Assembly: GCA_001970955.1 (NCBI GenBank) | Contig: MPUH01000011.1 | Coordinates: forward strand, 62,001 to 126,000 | Source of the DNA: Stentor coeruleus | Taxonomy: Eukaryota; Ciliophora; Heterotrichea; Heterotrichida; Stentoridae | Direction: 5' to 3' | Length of the DNA: 64,000 bases | Part shown: positions 9,985 through 21,762 of the stretch, one piece after another | How positions within the stretch are numbered: position 1 is the first letter of the stretch | Layout: the number at the start of each line of letters is the position of its first letter | Notes under the pieces: generated by a model | What the model was told of the DNA's origin: nothing | What the model saw: only the letters and a program-made list of their open reading frames with translations | Databases searched by the model: none | Made by a program: the position numbers and the translations under genes

Positions 9985-10593
9985 ATGTTAGGGATTAGGA
10001 AAAATGATTCTTCATATGATATGCCGAAGTTTTTTCATATAAACAGTGTGCGTAAAGTCGAGGGGCAACAAATTGTATCGCGAAAACTTTTAAGGCCAGA
10101 TTTATCATATAGAAATACAATGGATATTGATAATGATATAAGAAGGAGTGAATTACATGCAAGTTCATCTTCTAATCTTTCATCGTTTCAAGAATTTTCC
10201 TTTAAACTTGGCTCAAAAGGTTATGATAAAAGAGAACTTACAGTCCGTGAGTCGCTTGACCTTAAAGCTGGCGTACGTCCTTCAATACAGTTTTCATCCC
10301 CTTATTATTCAGCTTATAAAAATACCCTTGAAAGTGGGGGTTTTAAAAGACAAAAGTCGCCTTTCGGGCAAGAAACCCTATTGCAAAAAGAGCTAAGAAA
10401 AGAAACTAGCCAAGTTTATCTGTTGAAATCGAAAATAAAAAATTTATCACACAATCGAGAATCGTTTAAAAAAATATTTACTTCAAGGGATCAAGTTGCT
10501 GATATAGAAGATATACATAGAAAATCGAAAAAAAAACTAAAACTTCTCAATAGTGAAATAGAAGAGTTTGAATATAAGTACTTTAAATCCTAG
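9985..10593 (+). CDS. Hypothetical protein, basic, C-terminal coiled coil
   Basis: A 202-aa protein of no recognised family, rich in Ser, Lys and Arg, with a C-terminal helical stretch (about 130-200) likely to form a coiled coil. Shares a short divergent upstream region with the RING-CH gene. The end is slightly uncertain: a 16-nt GT...TAG segment (from GTACTTT to CCTAG) covers the stop and could in principle be a 16-nt intron. It lacks A at position 10, so I kept the simple reading. Confidence 0.6.
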   Translation: MLGIRKNDSSYDMPKFFHINSVRKVEGQQIVSRKLLRPDLSYRNTMDIDNDIRRSELHASSSSNLSSFQEFSFKLGSKGYDKRELTVRESLDLKAGVRPSIQFSSPYYSAYKNTLESGGFKRQKSPFGQETLLQKELRKETSQVYLLKSKIKNLSHNRESFKKIFTSRDQVADIEDIHRKSKKKLKLLNSEIEEFEYKYFKS

Positions 10594-10712
10594 ATATTTT
10601 TTATTTTAGTTATCAGACATTATTTTAGAAGTTAAATTATGTATGATTTTTTTGAAGTAGTAGATGTTTATTCAATTAAAATCAGTTAAGTTTATTTTAT
10701 CATAGCATTCCT

Positions 10713-12104
10713 TCACACATTTTTACTAACTGCTGTCTTTAATTCCAACTCCATCTGCGCTCTCAATTTAGCAAAATTAATTTCATGCTTAGTCCTACTA
10801 ACTGACTCAAAATCCTTAATCCTTTCAATATTGCTTATCCTAACAAATTCCAACTGTTTATTAATTTTCCTCAAATTTTTCTCCTGCTCTTTTTTTCTAA
10901 TATAATTTTTTGTAAACAATATTTGTGATCTTTTCTCAATACTATCCCTAATATCTTGTCTTGTTTTTTCTCTTCTTTGTTCTTTAAGTTCAAGAATTCT
11001 CTCTTTTTCCATATGTTCTTGTTCAAGTTTTAAATTCTCTTCAACTCTTCTTTCCTCAATAGTCTTTGAACTTTTCGTTCTTTTTTTCAATTCATTACTT
11101 ATAATTTCTTCCCTTCTTCTCTATATATCCCTTACATTTGATTCTACAAAACTCTGATGCATTCTAATGATTTTTCTATTTTTTTCCTCTTCTTTTCTCA
11201 TATCAATTTCCTCTTTAACATGCTTAACTTTTGTTATATGGCTAACTGTCAATCCTCCAGAATTCACTTTATTTATCAAAGCTTTTCTTGCCCTTTCTAC
11301 AGAATGTGAAAGTTTAGAATTGATTTTCATGAGCTTTAAATCTATATCCTGCTCATTATCAGGTTTAATTAAAAATGAGTTAAGTTTTTTAGGTGATGAA
11401 GATACTGAAATATACTCATTTCTAAAATCATCTTTTCTTTCTTCAATTTGATTTAATGCTTTAAGTTCATGTTTATTTATATCATTGTATTTTTTTTTAA
11501 GGATTTCTTGTATTCTTTTTTGATGTGTTTCGAAAAACTTTTTTCTCTCGGCTGGTTCTTTTCTTTCTGATTTTTTCATTTTTTCTTTCATTTTTTCTTC
11601 AATTTGTCTTCTGTTTAAAACTTCATCCTCTTTCATTTTCTTCCTTTTTTCCTCGAATTTAAGCCGTTTAAGAATAGAGTTTTTTGCTTGGTTTAATTTG
11701 TGGGATGATAACTGTCTTGGGGATATTGGTATTGCTAAAGGGATATCAGGTTTAGATTTTATTGGAGATACTGAAGATAATGATCTTCCAAGTTTAGTTC
11801 TTTTAGATTTTTCAGTGTTGTTTAGAGTGTTTTGTAATATATGTTCAGAAATTACTATGAGTTTTGCTCTTCTTCTAGCTTCATAATGCTGTAGACGTAT
11901 TGTTGCTATTTCTTTTGATAAATGCTTTTCATCGAAATCAGATACTGTCTTTGGGAAAATTTGATCATGGAGAATACCTAAAGATGTACAAGCGTTGATG
12001 ACTAGTGAATTGTTGTAGTTGTTAGAGAGAATAAACTCAAGAATCTCTTTTATTTGAGGCTGCTCTTTGGATTGTGTTACAAAACTGTTAGGATTACTTT
12101 CCAT
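10713..12104 (-). CDS. Hypothetical Lys/Glu-rich coiled-coil protein, one intron
   Basis: A 458-aa protein after removal of one 15-nt intron (11121-11135). Two open frames that otherwise end and restart next to each other join in frame as ...VESN-RRREEII.... The N-terminal 110 residues look globular and helical (a region around FPKTVSDFDEKHL). The rest is highly charged helix rich in K, E and R (about 130-450), typical of cytoskeletal or axoneme-associated coiled-coil proteins. No family is recognised, so the function is open. The last codons could be altered by a further 16-nt GT...AAG segment, which I did not accept. Confidence 0.75.
11121..11135 (-). other. 15-nt intron in coiled-coil gene
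   Basis: Sense sequence GTAAGGGATATATAG. It contains the in-frame stop that separates the two halves of the gene; removal restores one frame. A at position 10. Confidence 0.85.
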
Positions 12105-12438
12105 TTGTATAGTATTTATGTTTAGATTTGTTGATTAATTTAGGATGAGAGGGGTTTTGAGTGTGGCTCATACTATATAAATATTTATTTTCAGGTACCA
12201 GATTTTTATACCTAAGAGAATCACTTATATATTTTGCATCATATATTTATCATCTTATAGTAATAGCAATTGTAGCATAAATTTTCCTAACTATATTTTA
12301 GCTGATTATCCTCTTATTTTATAATATTTTTATATATAAAAATTAGCATATAATCCTCTTATTTTATAATATTTTTACTTAAAACAATAGTCATATAAAA
12401 TCTAAAATATATCACAACTAACGATTAGATACTGTTAA
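12105..12438. other. Intergenic, 334 bp
   Basis: AT-rich; nothing coding. G-rich on the top strand just upstream of the coiled-coil gene. A direct repeat of about 23 nt (containing CCTCTTATTTTATAATATTT) occurs at about 12310 and 12355. Confidence 0.4.
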
Positions 12439-12792
12439 TTAATCTTGATTATTTTGGTATATTTGCTGAAAAACAGGTAATCTTGGCTTTTGTTGTATAG
12501 GTTTATTATTACTTTCACTCCCGGTATTTGTAAAAAACGTATAATAATTGTCATTAGAATTAATGTTCATGTTAAGCCCTTCAAAATGTTGGAAAATACA
12601 TTTATTACCAAACATGCAATATCCCTGCTCGAAAAACTGCCGACATTTCTTGGTTTTATATGAGCTTTTTCCTCTAATATCTTCTTTCCCATGAGCAAAA
12701 ACACATTCATCCTCGAATTCGCAGTACCCTGCTTCCCAGTTCTTACATATTTCAGTCTTGTACTTCATAGTGGATTTCTTTTTGTAATCCAT
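12439..12792 (-). CDS. Tandem CCCH zinc-finger protein (TIS11/TTP-like)
   Basis: A 117-aa protein with two CCCH fingers. Finger 1 uses C16, C24, C30 and H34 (spacing 7-5-3); finger 2 uses C50, C59, C65 and H69 (spacing 8-5-3). Each is led by a YKT(E/K)-type motif (YKTEIC, YKTKKC), the signature of tristetraprolin/TIS11 fingers that bind AU-rich mRNA elements and promote decay. Spacing 7 in the first finger is one shorter than the classical 8. The remaining 45 residues are N/Q-rich and probably disordered. The predicted role is RNA binding; the target is unknown. Confidence 0.85.
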   Translation of the reverse strand: MDYKKKSTMKYKTEICKNWEAGYCEFEDECVFAHGKEDIRGKSSYKTKKCRQFFEQGYCMFGNKCIFQHFEGLNMNINSNDNYYTFFTNTGSESNNKPIQQKPRLPVFQQIYQNNQD

Positions 12793-12911
12793 TTTTAATA
12801 ATTATTATAAACCTTCAGGAAAATACTTTAATGTAACACCCATTTCGAAATTTAAACATCATTTCATTTTATCCAATCATAAAAAATATCATTTACATTA
12901 AATCCTTATTA

Positions 12912-15900
12912 TTATTGTTCATTATCAAGTACTGCAGATAAATCTGTCAGTAAAAATACCTTCGCTATTTTATTATTCAAAGCAGGTATTGAAATCTCCT
13001 TTGTCTGAGTAAATTTATATTTCTCCGGGTTATAATCTTCCAAAAGGACTTTTGTCATTTCACTTACCACAATTTTCCCTGGTTCTCCATTGCTCTCCAT
13101 TTTATTTGCAATCAAAACATCAGCTCCATAAATATCATACCTAACAATATTAGTCCCAGTAATTCCCCCAATAACTTCTCCAGTATGTATTCCTATTCTC
13201 ATACTTAAATCACAATTACATAATTGATTTGTTTCTTCAATAACATCAATAAGAGAATTAGCGAATTTTACAACATTTTCAGCTTCTTTTGCTGGGCTTC
13301 TTTTATGATCAGTTTTATATCCCATAACAACATAACAATCTCCTATTGTGTGGACCTTATAAACATCATACATTAAACAAAGTTTGTCAAATCTTGTAAA
13401 AAGCTGTGAAAGCATCCCGACTACTTCTTTAGAAGTTTTTGTTGATGACCAGGCTGTAAATCCGACAATATCAGCATACATAAGAGTGACATAACTTAAT
13501 CTATCTGTTGTTGGGTTTTCATCTTGTAAATTTTTAAGTGCATTAGGTGGCATCATTTGAGTTAAAAGTTCTTCGGTTTTTTCAACATCTTTCCCGGCTG
13601 CTTGTTTAATAATACTATTAATCCTTAATCTTGACTCTTGTATATATTTTGATGCTAATACAACAATAATAAAAACAATTGTACTACCAAAGTTCCTATA
13701 ATTAGCATCATAAAATCCAATAATTAACATCCACAATATAACAACTATTACATTAAAAACAAGGGTCTTACCAAAAAATATCCCTGTACAATAATTGATA
13801 AGTAAAAACCTGAAATCAAAAAACAAAATGTAATTAACAACAAAAGGTTTGTCAAAAAATGAACTAATAAAAAACCCAACATATTCAATGCTAAAAACCC
13901 CAGCTAAAACATAAGCAAAAACTTTACTCTTATAATATTTCTTCAATCTTATAAACATCAATACCGTAAAAAGTTCTTCAATAGCTATGATAATAAAATT
14001 AGATGGATAAGAATAAGGTAAATCATATATCAACAATAACATTTCTAACAATAATAACAAAGCATTTATAACAATAGACCCAAGTATCCCATAATATTGG
14101 ATTTTATAATATTCTTCTAAAAATATTGACCTAAACCCAAATTCTACTGATGTTTCTTTTTCATAAAAAGTTATAATCCTACTAACATATTTCGAATCAG
14201 ACTCTTTTATAAGCTCTTCAGGTGCTTCAACATCTAATCCATTAAGTATTGTTGGGGTATTTAAAGATACTGGCGATTCCATAATTTTATTACCAGATGT
14301 TGCTTTAAAACTTGAACTTATAAGTAAACTCATATTATGTCCAACACTTGTTCCTGCAAGTCCTTTATCCCCAGAGTCTGATATAGTTTGTTTAGGAACT
14401 TCAACAATTTTAGTATCCATTTTGCCTTTACCTTTAACATCAGGACATCGATCGAAAAAAGTTAGCCCATTTTTATCTCCAATAAGGTCATAAGTAGACA
14501 TTGATATTTGTATTGAATTTTGGTCTGTTAAAGTTGAAGACATACGACTTGCTGTATTTACCGTGTCTCCTACTAAAGAAAATTGGGGTTTATGAAACCC
14601 AACAACACCAGCTGTAACCGGGCCGCTATTTATACCAATTTTAAACATCAATGGACTACCATCTTTAAGTGAAATTTTGCTTATTTCTCTAAGAACAGCC
14701 AAACCCATTTCTACTGCTCTTCTTGCATGTGGGACTCTAGATAAAGCTGGATCTAAACTGATTTCACTATCTTTAAGCCCAGCACAAGCTAAATATGTTT
14801 TCCCAACAGTTTCGATTTTCGTTACTCCAATTGCTTCACAGATCTTGTCAAGTTTCCCAAAAATCTCATCAAGAAAGTATGTTAATTCTTGTGGGGTATA
14901 TAAAGTTACGATATCATCAAAATTACACATATCACAAAATATAACACTTACTGTTCCTTTATCTTCAGCAATATACCTAACCCCATCTTTAACTCTTTTT
15001 CTAACAAATTGTGGAAGTAAATAACTTAAAATACTCTTGGTTTTAAGAACTTCGATTTCAACTTTTTGCAAATAAACGAATTCATTTCTTTTGTTAACAT
15101 CATTGATATAAGTGATGATAAAAGCTAAAAAACATATGCCAAACATAAGGATTGCTGAATGTAGGGAAATATTGTAGAAATTTGTTGAATTTTGAGAATG
15201 GGTTTCGATAAATATTGTGATTACTGATATGATGTATGTGAGGAGTAATATTGCAATTGAGTTTTGAACACGGTAATTAATACAAACAGTAAAAAAAACT
15301 CCAAGTATTGGATAGCGGATTACGGTATAAATCCCATTAAAAGTAGTTTGGGTTAGTGAAAAGATTATAGTGACTATGAAAAATATTATTGTAAAATATT
15401 CCCAGATGAGGTTTTTATAAAATAATAAAAGGCATAAGATGCTGAATAATATTGGACCGATAATAGTGATGCTACCAAATTTATAGTTTTCAATAATATT
15501 TGTTTTTATAAGTAAAAATAGAATCCATGAGATAATAACTGCAAATATTATTGCGATACGGACTGGGTTTTTGTTTTCTAGGATTATTAAAGTTTGGTAA
15601 TGGTTTTCTTTGAATTTTGATAAGAACCTTGTTGAATATTTATTAAGTTCAAGCTCATTTGATATTTCATCTTCATTCCATTCTTGTGAGTCTATAAAAA
15701 TACTATGCAAGTTGTTTTTGTATTGCTCTAGTCTGGAAACAACTTTGGGGTTGTCTATTTTTTGTGAATTTAATATATAAAACATGCATACTAAAAAGCT
15801 TGATCCTGGGACAATACAAATAATAAACCATATAATACCCGAATCAGTTAATAAAGAAAAATTCATCATAGGGTCACCTAAATTCCCATTGCAAACTAAC

Positions 15901-18900
15901 CCAACCGTGATTATCAGCAACGCAATAGTCAAAAAGTACATCAAAACATTAAACCTAACAATCTGAAGATTTTCGCTCCAGATTTTAATATTAAAAGCAA
16001 CTGATAACAATATTATAGCGATAATCCCTTTAGACCCAAGATCTTCAGTAAACCCTTGACTATTAATAATATTATTCGATCCATAAATAGTTGCCACAAA
16101 TATTACAACCCCATCAAAGCATCCAGAAACATAACTTGTAATGATTTTTATTATATGTAAATTTTGACTCATATAATTTGCTGGGTATTCATCTCTATCG
16201 CTTAAAAAACTCCTAGACCCAAAAGTCCCTTCGCTAAAAGTTTGTATCATAACACTTTGGTCTTTATAAAACACCCCAACACATATAAGTGGAACAAGGG
16301 TAATAAAAAGTTCATATATCACATACAAATCATAATGAAATAATGGGATACCTGAGAAATTTGTTTGGATTTGGAATAAAAACATAAAAGTGTTTATAAG
16401 CATTTCTCTATATATAATCAATAAGACTAATCTTGATATTCGAGCTTGAGAATAATGACCGATTTTTAATATCAAAAAAGATAAGTCTAAGAATTTACCC
16501 ACCCTTGCATCAGGAGCATATTCAAACTCAGCATCATTTGGCGCAACTGTTATGCTTATATCAGCTTCTCCTAACATCCCAGAGTTAGTATTCCCATCGC
16601 CAATTGCCATAATAGTTGGGTGGAATGCAAAATTTTGCTTTAAAAGTCTGACAATTTTAATTTTTTGGTCTGGGCTCATTGAATGAAAAAAAACTGATTT
16701 TGCAGCGAAAAGCAAAGATACGAACTTTTTCCTATGACTTGATGATGATAAAGCAAATTCTAAACCATTCGAGTCGACTGATAATATAAAATTCAACGTT
16801 GATGGATCATATGCTTTAGGGTCTTCTTCAATTTTTTCATCAGAAAGATTAGAAAGACTTACAATCAAATGATGACTTGCTTTACGTTTATCAGTACGTT
16901 TCCTTATATTAGAATTTAATTTTAACACCCTTCCTTCATGGTTTTGCCTTTCGCTTGGAATAAGCTCTTTTCTCATAGTCTCAGTTTCTTTTAACATAGT
17001 TTTTGTTTTTGTTATATACGGGCTTTTATTCATTTTATAAAAAGCTTCAGACAATTGTAAATTACTTCCTTTATCACTTATGGCTACTTCTTGATGGAAT
17101 ATCTCAGAACTTTCAGCTAGATTTAATAATTGTAAACATTCAGATGAAGATATAAAACTAGATACTCTGACTATATTTGAATCTATAGTATACATCCCTG
17201 TTGCTAATCCTGTGAGTAATGAGCTTTCTTCTGAATCCCCAGTGACCATCCAAGTTTTAATTCCAGCTCTGTTTAGTTGTGTGACACAATCCTTTGTACC
17301 TTTTTTTATTGGGTTTTCAATGCCTATGAAGCCTAAGTATTTTAAGGTATTTTCGTATTTTTCAAAGACACTAGCTACTCTTCCTTCTACATTTACAGGG
17401 GAGAGTTTTGCGTTTTTGTAGTCAAAAAGGAACTCTTTAGCAGTTTTTTCATCGAAAATTTTGTACCCGCAGACGATTTTCCTAAGGTTTTCTAAGTATC
17501 TGGACTTCAACCCATCCTCGAAACTCATTATCTCATCTTCATCTTCAAAAATATGTTGGATTGAGTCAGTACTCCCTTTTACTAAAAGAACTATTTCGTT
17601 TGAGTCCCTGTTTTTTATAAGGATTTTATTAAATTTCTGTTCAGAATATAAGCCGTAGCTGCCTAGAATATCATATTTATACTCTGTTTCCCCATATTTT
17701 AATATAGCAAAAGTACTTGCTCGATGGAAAAGCGATACACCCAATTCTTCAGCTAACGCGACCATAACTTTTTCATCTGCGCTAATATTTTTCATTTCTT
17801 GATTAGGGTAAAAATGGTTGCATATGCTAAGACATAATACAAAATACCATAATTCTTGTTTTATTTGGTCTTCTTTAAGTTCATTTGAAAGCATATCAAA
17901 AGTGAAATAATCTTCTAATTTATGATTGTAGTCATCAGAATTCAAAGGGATTTCACTACTTTTTTGTCGACTTGGTGCTTTGTCTTCTTCATCATTTTCA
18001 TCATTTTCTCTATAGACATGAGACCCGATAATACATGTTTGGACTTTTAAATGGTCTTCTGTAAGTGTCCCTGATTTACCTAATAAGATATATTCGATTT
18101 TCCCAAGGTTTTCAAAGATTTTCGAGCTTTCTATTCGAATATCCGGGTATCGGGAATTGATAAACAACATCTGTAAAACTTTTGATATCCTAACAGCTAA
18201 ATACAAAGATACAGGAACCAAGCTGTTAAATAATAATAAATGATTTATAAAAACTATATCCCAAGTTTCTTTAGTATTGCTATTACTTCTGTAATAACTT
18301 AGACCAAAGCTCAGAAAAGTATAAAATAATAATATTCCAAAATTGACTATCATTATTGAATTCACAAACATATGAAACTTTGAGATTTTTATGACTGGGG
18401 GCTTTTTTGAGTTAAGCCATAGTTTTGTTTCCATTCCTGTATAAACAGCTATACCAATAATCCAGTTACACCCAATGATTTTTGTACCTCTTATGACTAG
18501 ATTTTCGAGGTTGACTTTACTAACTTTTGGGTTGCCTTTCATTTTAATTTTCCCTGAAAAATGCTTAAATGAACTATCTGGTTGAATAACTCTTACATTT
18601 TCTATATGTTTTAAGAGGTTTCCTACTTCATATCCGTCTGTGGTTATAAAGGCTTGAGTATCTTTCACTGGCTTTTTTTTTATCAAGTCCTTTCCTCCTA
18701 TTACGGCTGACATGTCAACAAAACATTCTGATTCTGTGTTGTCTACTGCTAATAATAGGATATCTGCTGGCACATGCTCTTGATTTTCTATTAGTAAAAT
18801 ATCTCCTACATGCACATCTCTAGATTTTTTTTTAATAAAGTCCGAAGACCCAAGGACTTGTACAATCGCGTTATTTTTTACAGAATCAAGTTTGTATCTG

Positions 18901-19214
18901 TTGTAAGTGCGTAAAATGTTTTCTGTTAAAACATATGATATCAAAATAAGCAAAGGAAACAGAGTACTCCACTTTAAACTAGTGTATTCACAATAGGGCG
19001 AGAATTCAAGACCTATTATTGTAAGAAACCAGAGATATGAAATATTTTGGAATTCTTGAAAAAGGGTTTTTGGTATAAGCGACAATATTGTATAGTGATA
19101 AGACACCACACGATTGTCTTTGTATTCATTTGCCATATCGTGCTGAAAATCAATTCTTCGGTATAAAGATTCTTTTTCTGGCTTTCTGGCTTGATTAGAC
19201 TTGGTAATGCGCAT
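12912..19214 (-). CDS. P4-ATPase-like/guanylyl cyclase fusion, 2,100 aa
   Basis: A giant membrane protein of the type known from Paramecium, Tetrahymena and Apicomplexa. The N-terminal half (to about residue 1150) is a P4-ATPase (lipid flippase) fold. Visible are the N-terminal region LIPKTLFQEFQNISYLWFL, an actuator region (HVPADILLLA), TGD (in WMVTGD) and the hinge GDGNTNSG. The phosphorylation motif DKTGT reads GKSGT, so the acceptor Asp is missing and ATP-driven transport is doubtful. The C-terminal half has two cyclase domains each preceded by membrane helices. The first carries FCDMCNFDD, KIETVGKTY (guanine-type Glu, but Lys replaces the second metal Asp) and NTASRM. The second carries the metal site YADIVGFT and TIGDCY, plus YDIYGADVLIANKM. 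Substrate and metal roles are thus split between domains in the inverted order typical of ciliate guanylyl cyclases. No intron was detected. Confidence 0.93.
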   Translation of the reverse strand: MRITKSNQARKPEKESLYRRIDFQHDMANEYKDNRVVSYHYTILSLIPKTLFQEFQNISYLWFLTIIGLEFSPYCEYTSLKWSTLFPLLILISYVLTENILRTYNRYKLDSVKNNAIVQVLGSSDFIKKKSRDVHVGDILLIENQEHVPADILLLAVDNTESECFVDMSAVIGGKDLIKKKPVKDTQAFITTDGYEVGNLLKHIENVRVIQPDSSFKHFSGKIKMKGNPKVSKVNLENLVIRGTKIIGCNWIIGIAVYTGMETKLWLNSKKPPVIKISKFHMFVNSIMIVNFGILLFYTFLSFGLSYYRSNSNTKETWDIVFINHLLLFNSLVPVSLYLAVRISKVLQMLFINSRYPDIRIESSKIFENLGKIEYILLGKSGTLTEDHLKVQTCIIGSHVYRENDENDEEDKAPSRQKSSEIPLNSDDYNHKLEDYFTFDMLSNELKEDQIKQELWYFVLCLSICNHFYPNQEMKNISADEKVMVALAEELGVSLFHRASTFAILKYGETEYKYDILGSYGLYSEQKFNKILIKNRDSNEIVLLVKGSTDSIQHIFEDEDEIMSFEDGLKSRYLENLRKIVCGYKIFDEKTAKEFLFDYKNAKLSPVNVEGRVASVFEKYENTLKYLGFIGIENPIKKGTKDCVTQLNRAGIKTWMVTGDSEESSLLTGLATGMYTIDSNIVRVSSFISSSECLQLLNLAESSEIFHQEVAISDKGSNLQLSEAFYKMNKSPYITKTKTMLKETETMRKELIPSERQNHEGRVLKLNSNIRKRTDKRKASHHLIVSLSNLSDEKIEEDPKAYDPSTLNFILSVDSNGLEFALSSSSHRKKFVSLLFAAKSVFFHSMSPDQKIKIVRLLKQNFAFHPTIMAIGDGNTNSGMLGEADISITVAPNDAEFEYAPDARVGKFLDLSFLILKIGHYSQARISRLVLLIIYREMLINTFMFLFQIQTNFSGIPLFHYDLYVIYELFITLVPLICVGVFYKDQSVMIQTFSEGTFGSRSFLSDRDEYPANYMSQNLHIIKIITSYVSGCFDGVVIFVATIYGSNNIINSQGFTEDLGSKGIIAIILLSVAFNIKIWSENLQIVRFNVLMYFLTIALLIITVGLVCNGNLGDPMMNFSLLTDSGIIWFIICIVPGSSFLVCMFYILNSQKIDNPKVVSRLEQYKNNLHSIFIDSQEWNEDEISNELELNKYSTRFLSKFKENHYQTLIILENKNPVRIAIIFAVIISWILFLLIKTNIIENYKFGSITIIGPILFSILCLLLFYKNLIWEYFTIIFFIVTIIFSLTQTTFNGIYTVIRYPILGVFFTVCINYRVQNSIAILLLTYIISVITIFIETHSQNSTNFYNISLHSAILMFGICFLAFIITYINDVNKRNEFVYLQKVEIEVLKTKSILSYLLPQFVRKRVKDGVRYIAEDKGTVSVIFCDMCNFDDIVTLYTPQELTYFLDEIFGKLDKICEAIGVTKIETVGKTYLACAGLKDSEISLDPALSRVPHARRAVEMGLAVLREISKISLKDGSPLMFKIGINSGPVTAGVVGFHKPQFSLVGDTVNTASRMSSTLTDQNSIQISMSTYDLIGDKNGLTFFDRCPDVKGKGKMDTKIVEVPKQTISDSGDKGLAGTSVGHNMSLLISSSFKATSGNKIMESPVSLNTPTILNGLDVEAPEELIKESDSKYVSRIITFYEKETSVEFGFRSIFLEEYYKIQYYGILGSIVINALLLLLEMLLLIYDLPYSYPSNFIIIAIEELFTVLMFIRLKKYYKSKVFAYVLAGVFSIEYVGFFISSFFDKPFVVNYILFFDFRFLLINYCTGIFFGKTLVFNVIVVILWMLIIGFYDANYRNFGSTIVFIIVVLASKYIQESRLRINSIIKQAAGKDVEKTEELLTQMMPPNALKNLQDENPTTDRLSYVTLMYADIVGFTAWSSTKTSKEVVGMLSQLFTRFDKLCLMYDVYKVHTIGDCYVVMGYKTDHKRSPAKEAENVVKFANSLIDVIEETNQLCNCDLSMRIGIHTGEVIGGITGTNIVRYDIYGADVLIANKMESNGEPGKIVVSEMTKVLLEDYNPEKYKFTQTKEISIPALNNKIAKVFLLTDLSAVLDNEQ

Positions 19215-20361
19215 ATTTATGAGAAAAGGATTTTGGGGTTATTTTTATGGGGTTAATAGAACTTAGATATAAGAATGTAGTAAGAATTAGAGAATGGTTT
19301 GGAGAAGTAGATTTTAGAAGAAACTGTAATGATTTGTAGTGTATGGTGGAAAGTAAAAGGAAAAAAAGCGCTTCAAGTTTTAATAGAAGAGTTGAAAAAT
19401 ATTGTTGGGATTGATGGGGGAAATTCTGACGTGTAAAAAGTGATTTTTAATAAGTATACGGGATGAAATTCAATTTTTGTATAAAAAAATTACAGAATTT
19501 TAAGTGTATGGGGGAAAGTATTTTTTATAACGCTTTAACATAAGGATTTTCAGAATATGAACGACAATAGTCAGAAGTTTTTCTATAATGTATAAGTTTA
19601 TAAGTATAAAAATGAATTTTATAATTGTTGCCTATATTTGGTAAGAAGTTTGAGGAAATTTTAAGCATTGAATTAAAAGTTATAAATAATCATTTTTATT
19701 ATCTGAGTATGTAAATTTATAGCTATAAGTCAAACATGTAGGTAATAGTTTTAGTTTATTTATCAATTATGTAAAGTATGTCTGATATTACTTAGCTTTA
19801 TTAGGTATTTAACTATTTATATAGAAGTATTCCACAACAATTCAAAAACTTTTTATATTTCATAATTAAAGTCTTTGTTTTCCTATAAACATTCTTTAAC
19901 TCAAATTAACTTATACTATCAGCTATAAAAATCAGACATACAAGAAACAGCATTTATAACATATATTTTATAAAGTAAAATAAAAATATTGGCAATTTAA
20001 TTTCAAAGACAGTGTCTTCTGATTACTGCTAGGAAAATTAAAGCTGATAATTGCATAAATTTTCAAATCAATAAAAATAAGCATGTCAAAAGAAAAATAA
20101 ATATGCATGAAATAATGACAAAAACCAAAATATTTTCTATGGCAAGTCAGTTGCACTAACTATATTGATTTTTCTATAAAATAAAACAACCTAAACAAAA
20201 TATAAAGAAAAATTGCAATAATAGCTTATAATTACATCAAAACACCCAAAAAAAAAGCTGAAATTATTTTATTAAATCATCATCTTTACTATTTTCATTT
20301 TTATAACATGTTTCAAGCTATTAAATTGCTAAAATTTTTACTTTTTAAATATATTTCCTGT
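19215..20361. other. Intergenic, about 1.15 kb
   Basis: No gene supported. The first 400 bp are G-rich on the top strand (sense-strand C-rich for the cyclase gene) and probably hold its promoter. The rest is plain AT-rich DNA; a 62-codon minus frame at 19968-20156 has no protein-like pattern. Confidence 0.5.

Positions 20362-21762
<1,401 letters not shown>

Noticed and set aside
10571-10587. 16-nt GT...TAG segment over the stop of the unknown gene at 9985-10593
   Set aside because: It lacks A at position 10, is 16 nt, and would change only the last few residues. No support.
10715-10735. 16-nt GT...AAG segment near the end of the coiled-coil gene
   Set aside because: Same reasons: wrong length for this set, and it adds only a few residues.
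19968-20156. Minus-strand 62-codon frame between the cyclase and small-protein genes
   Set aside because: Random-looking Phe/Ser/Ile composition and no partner exon.
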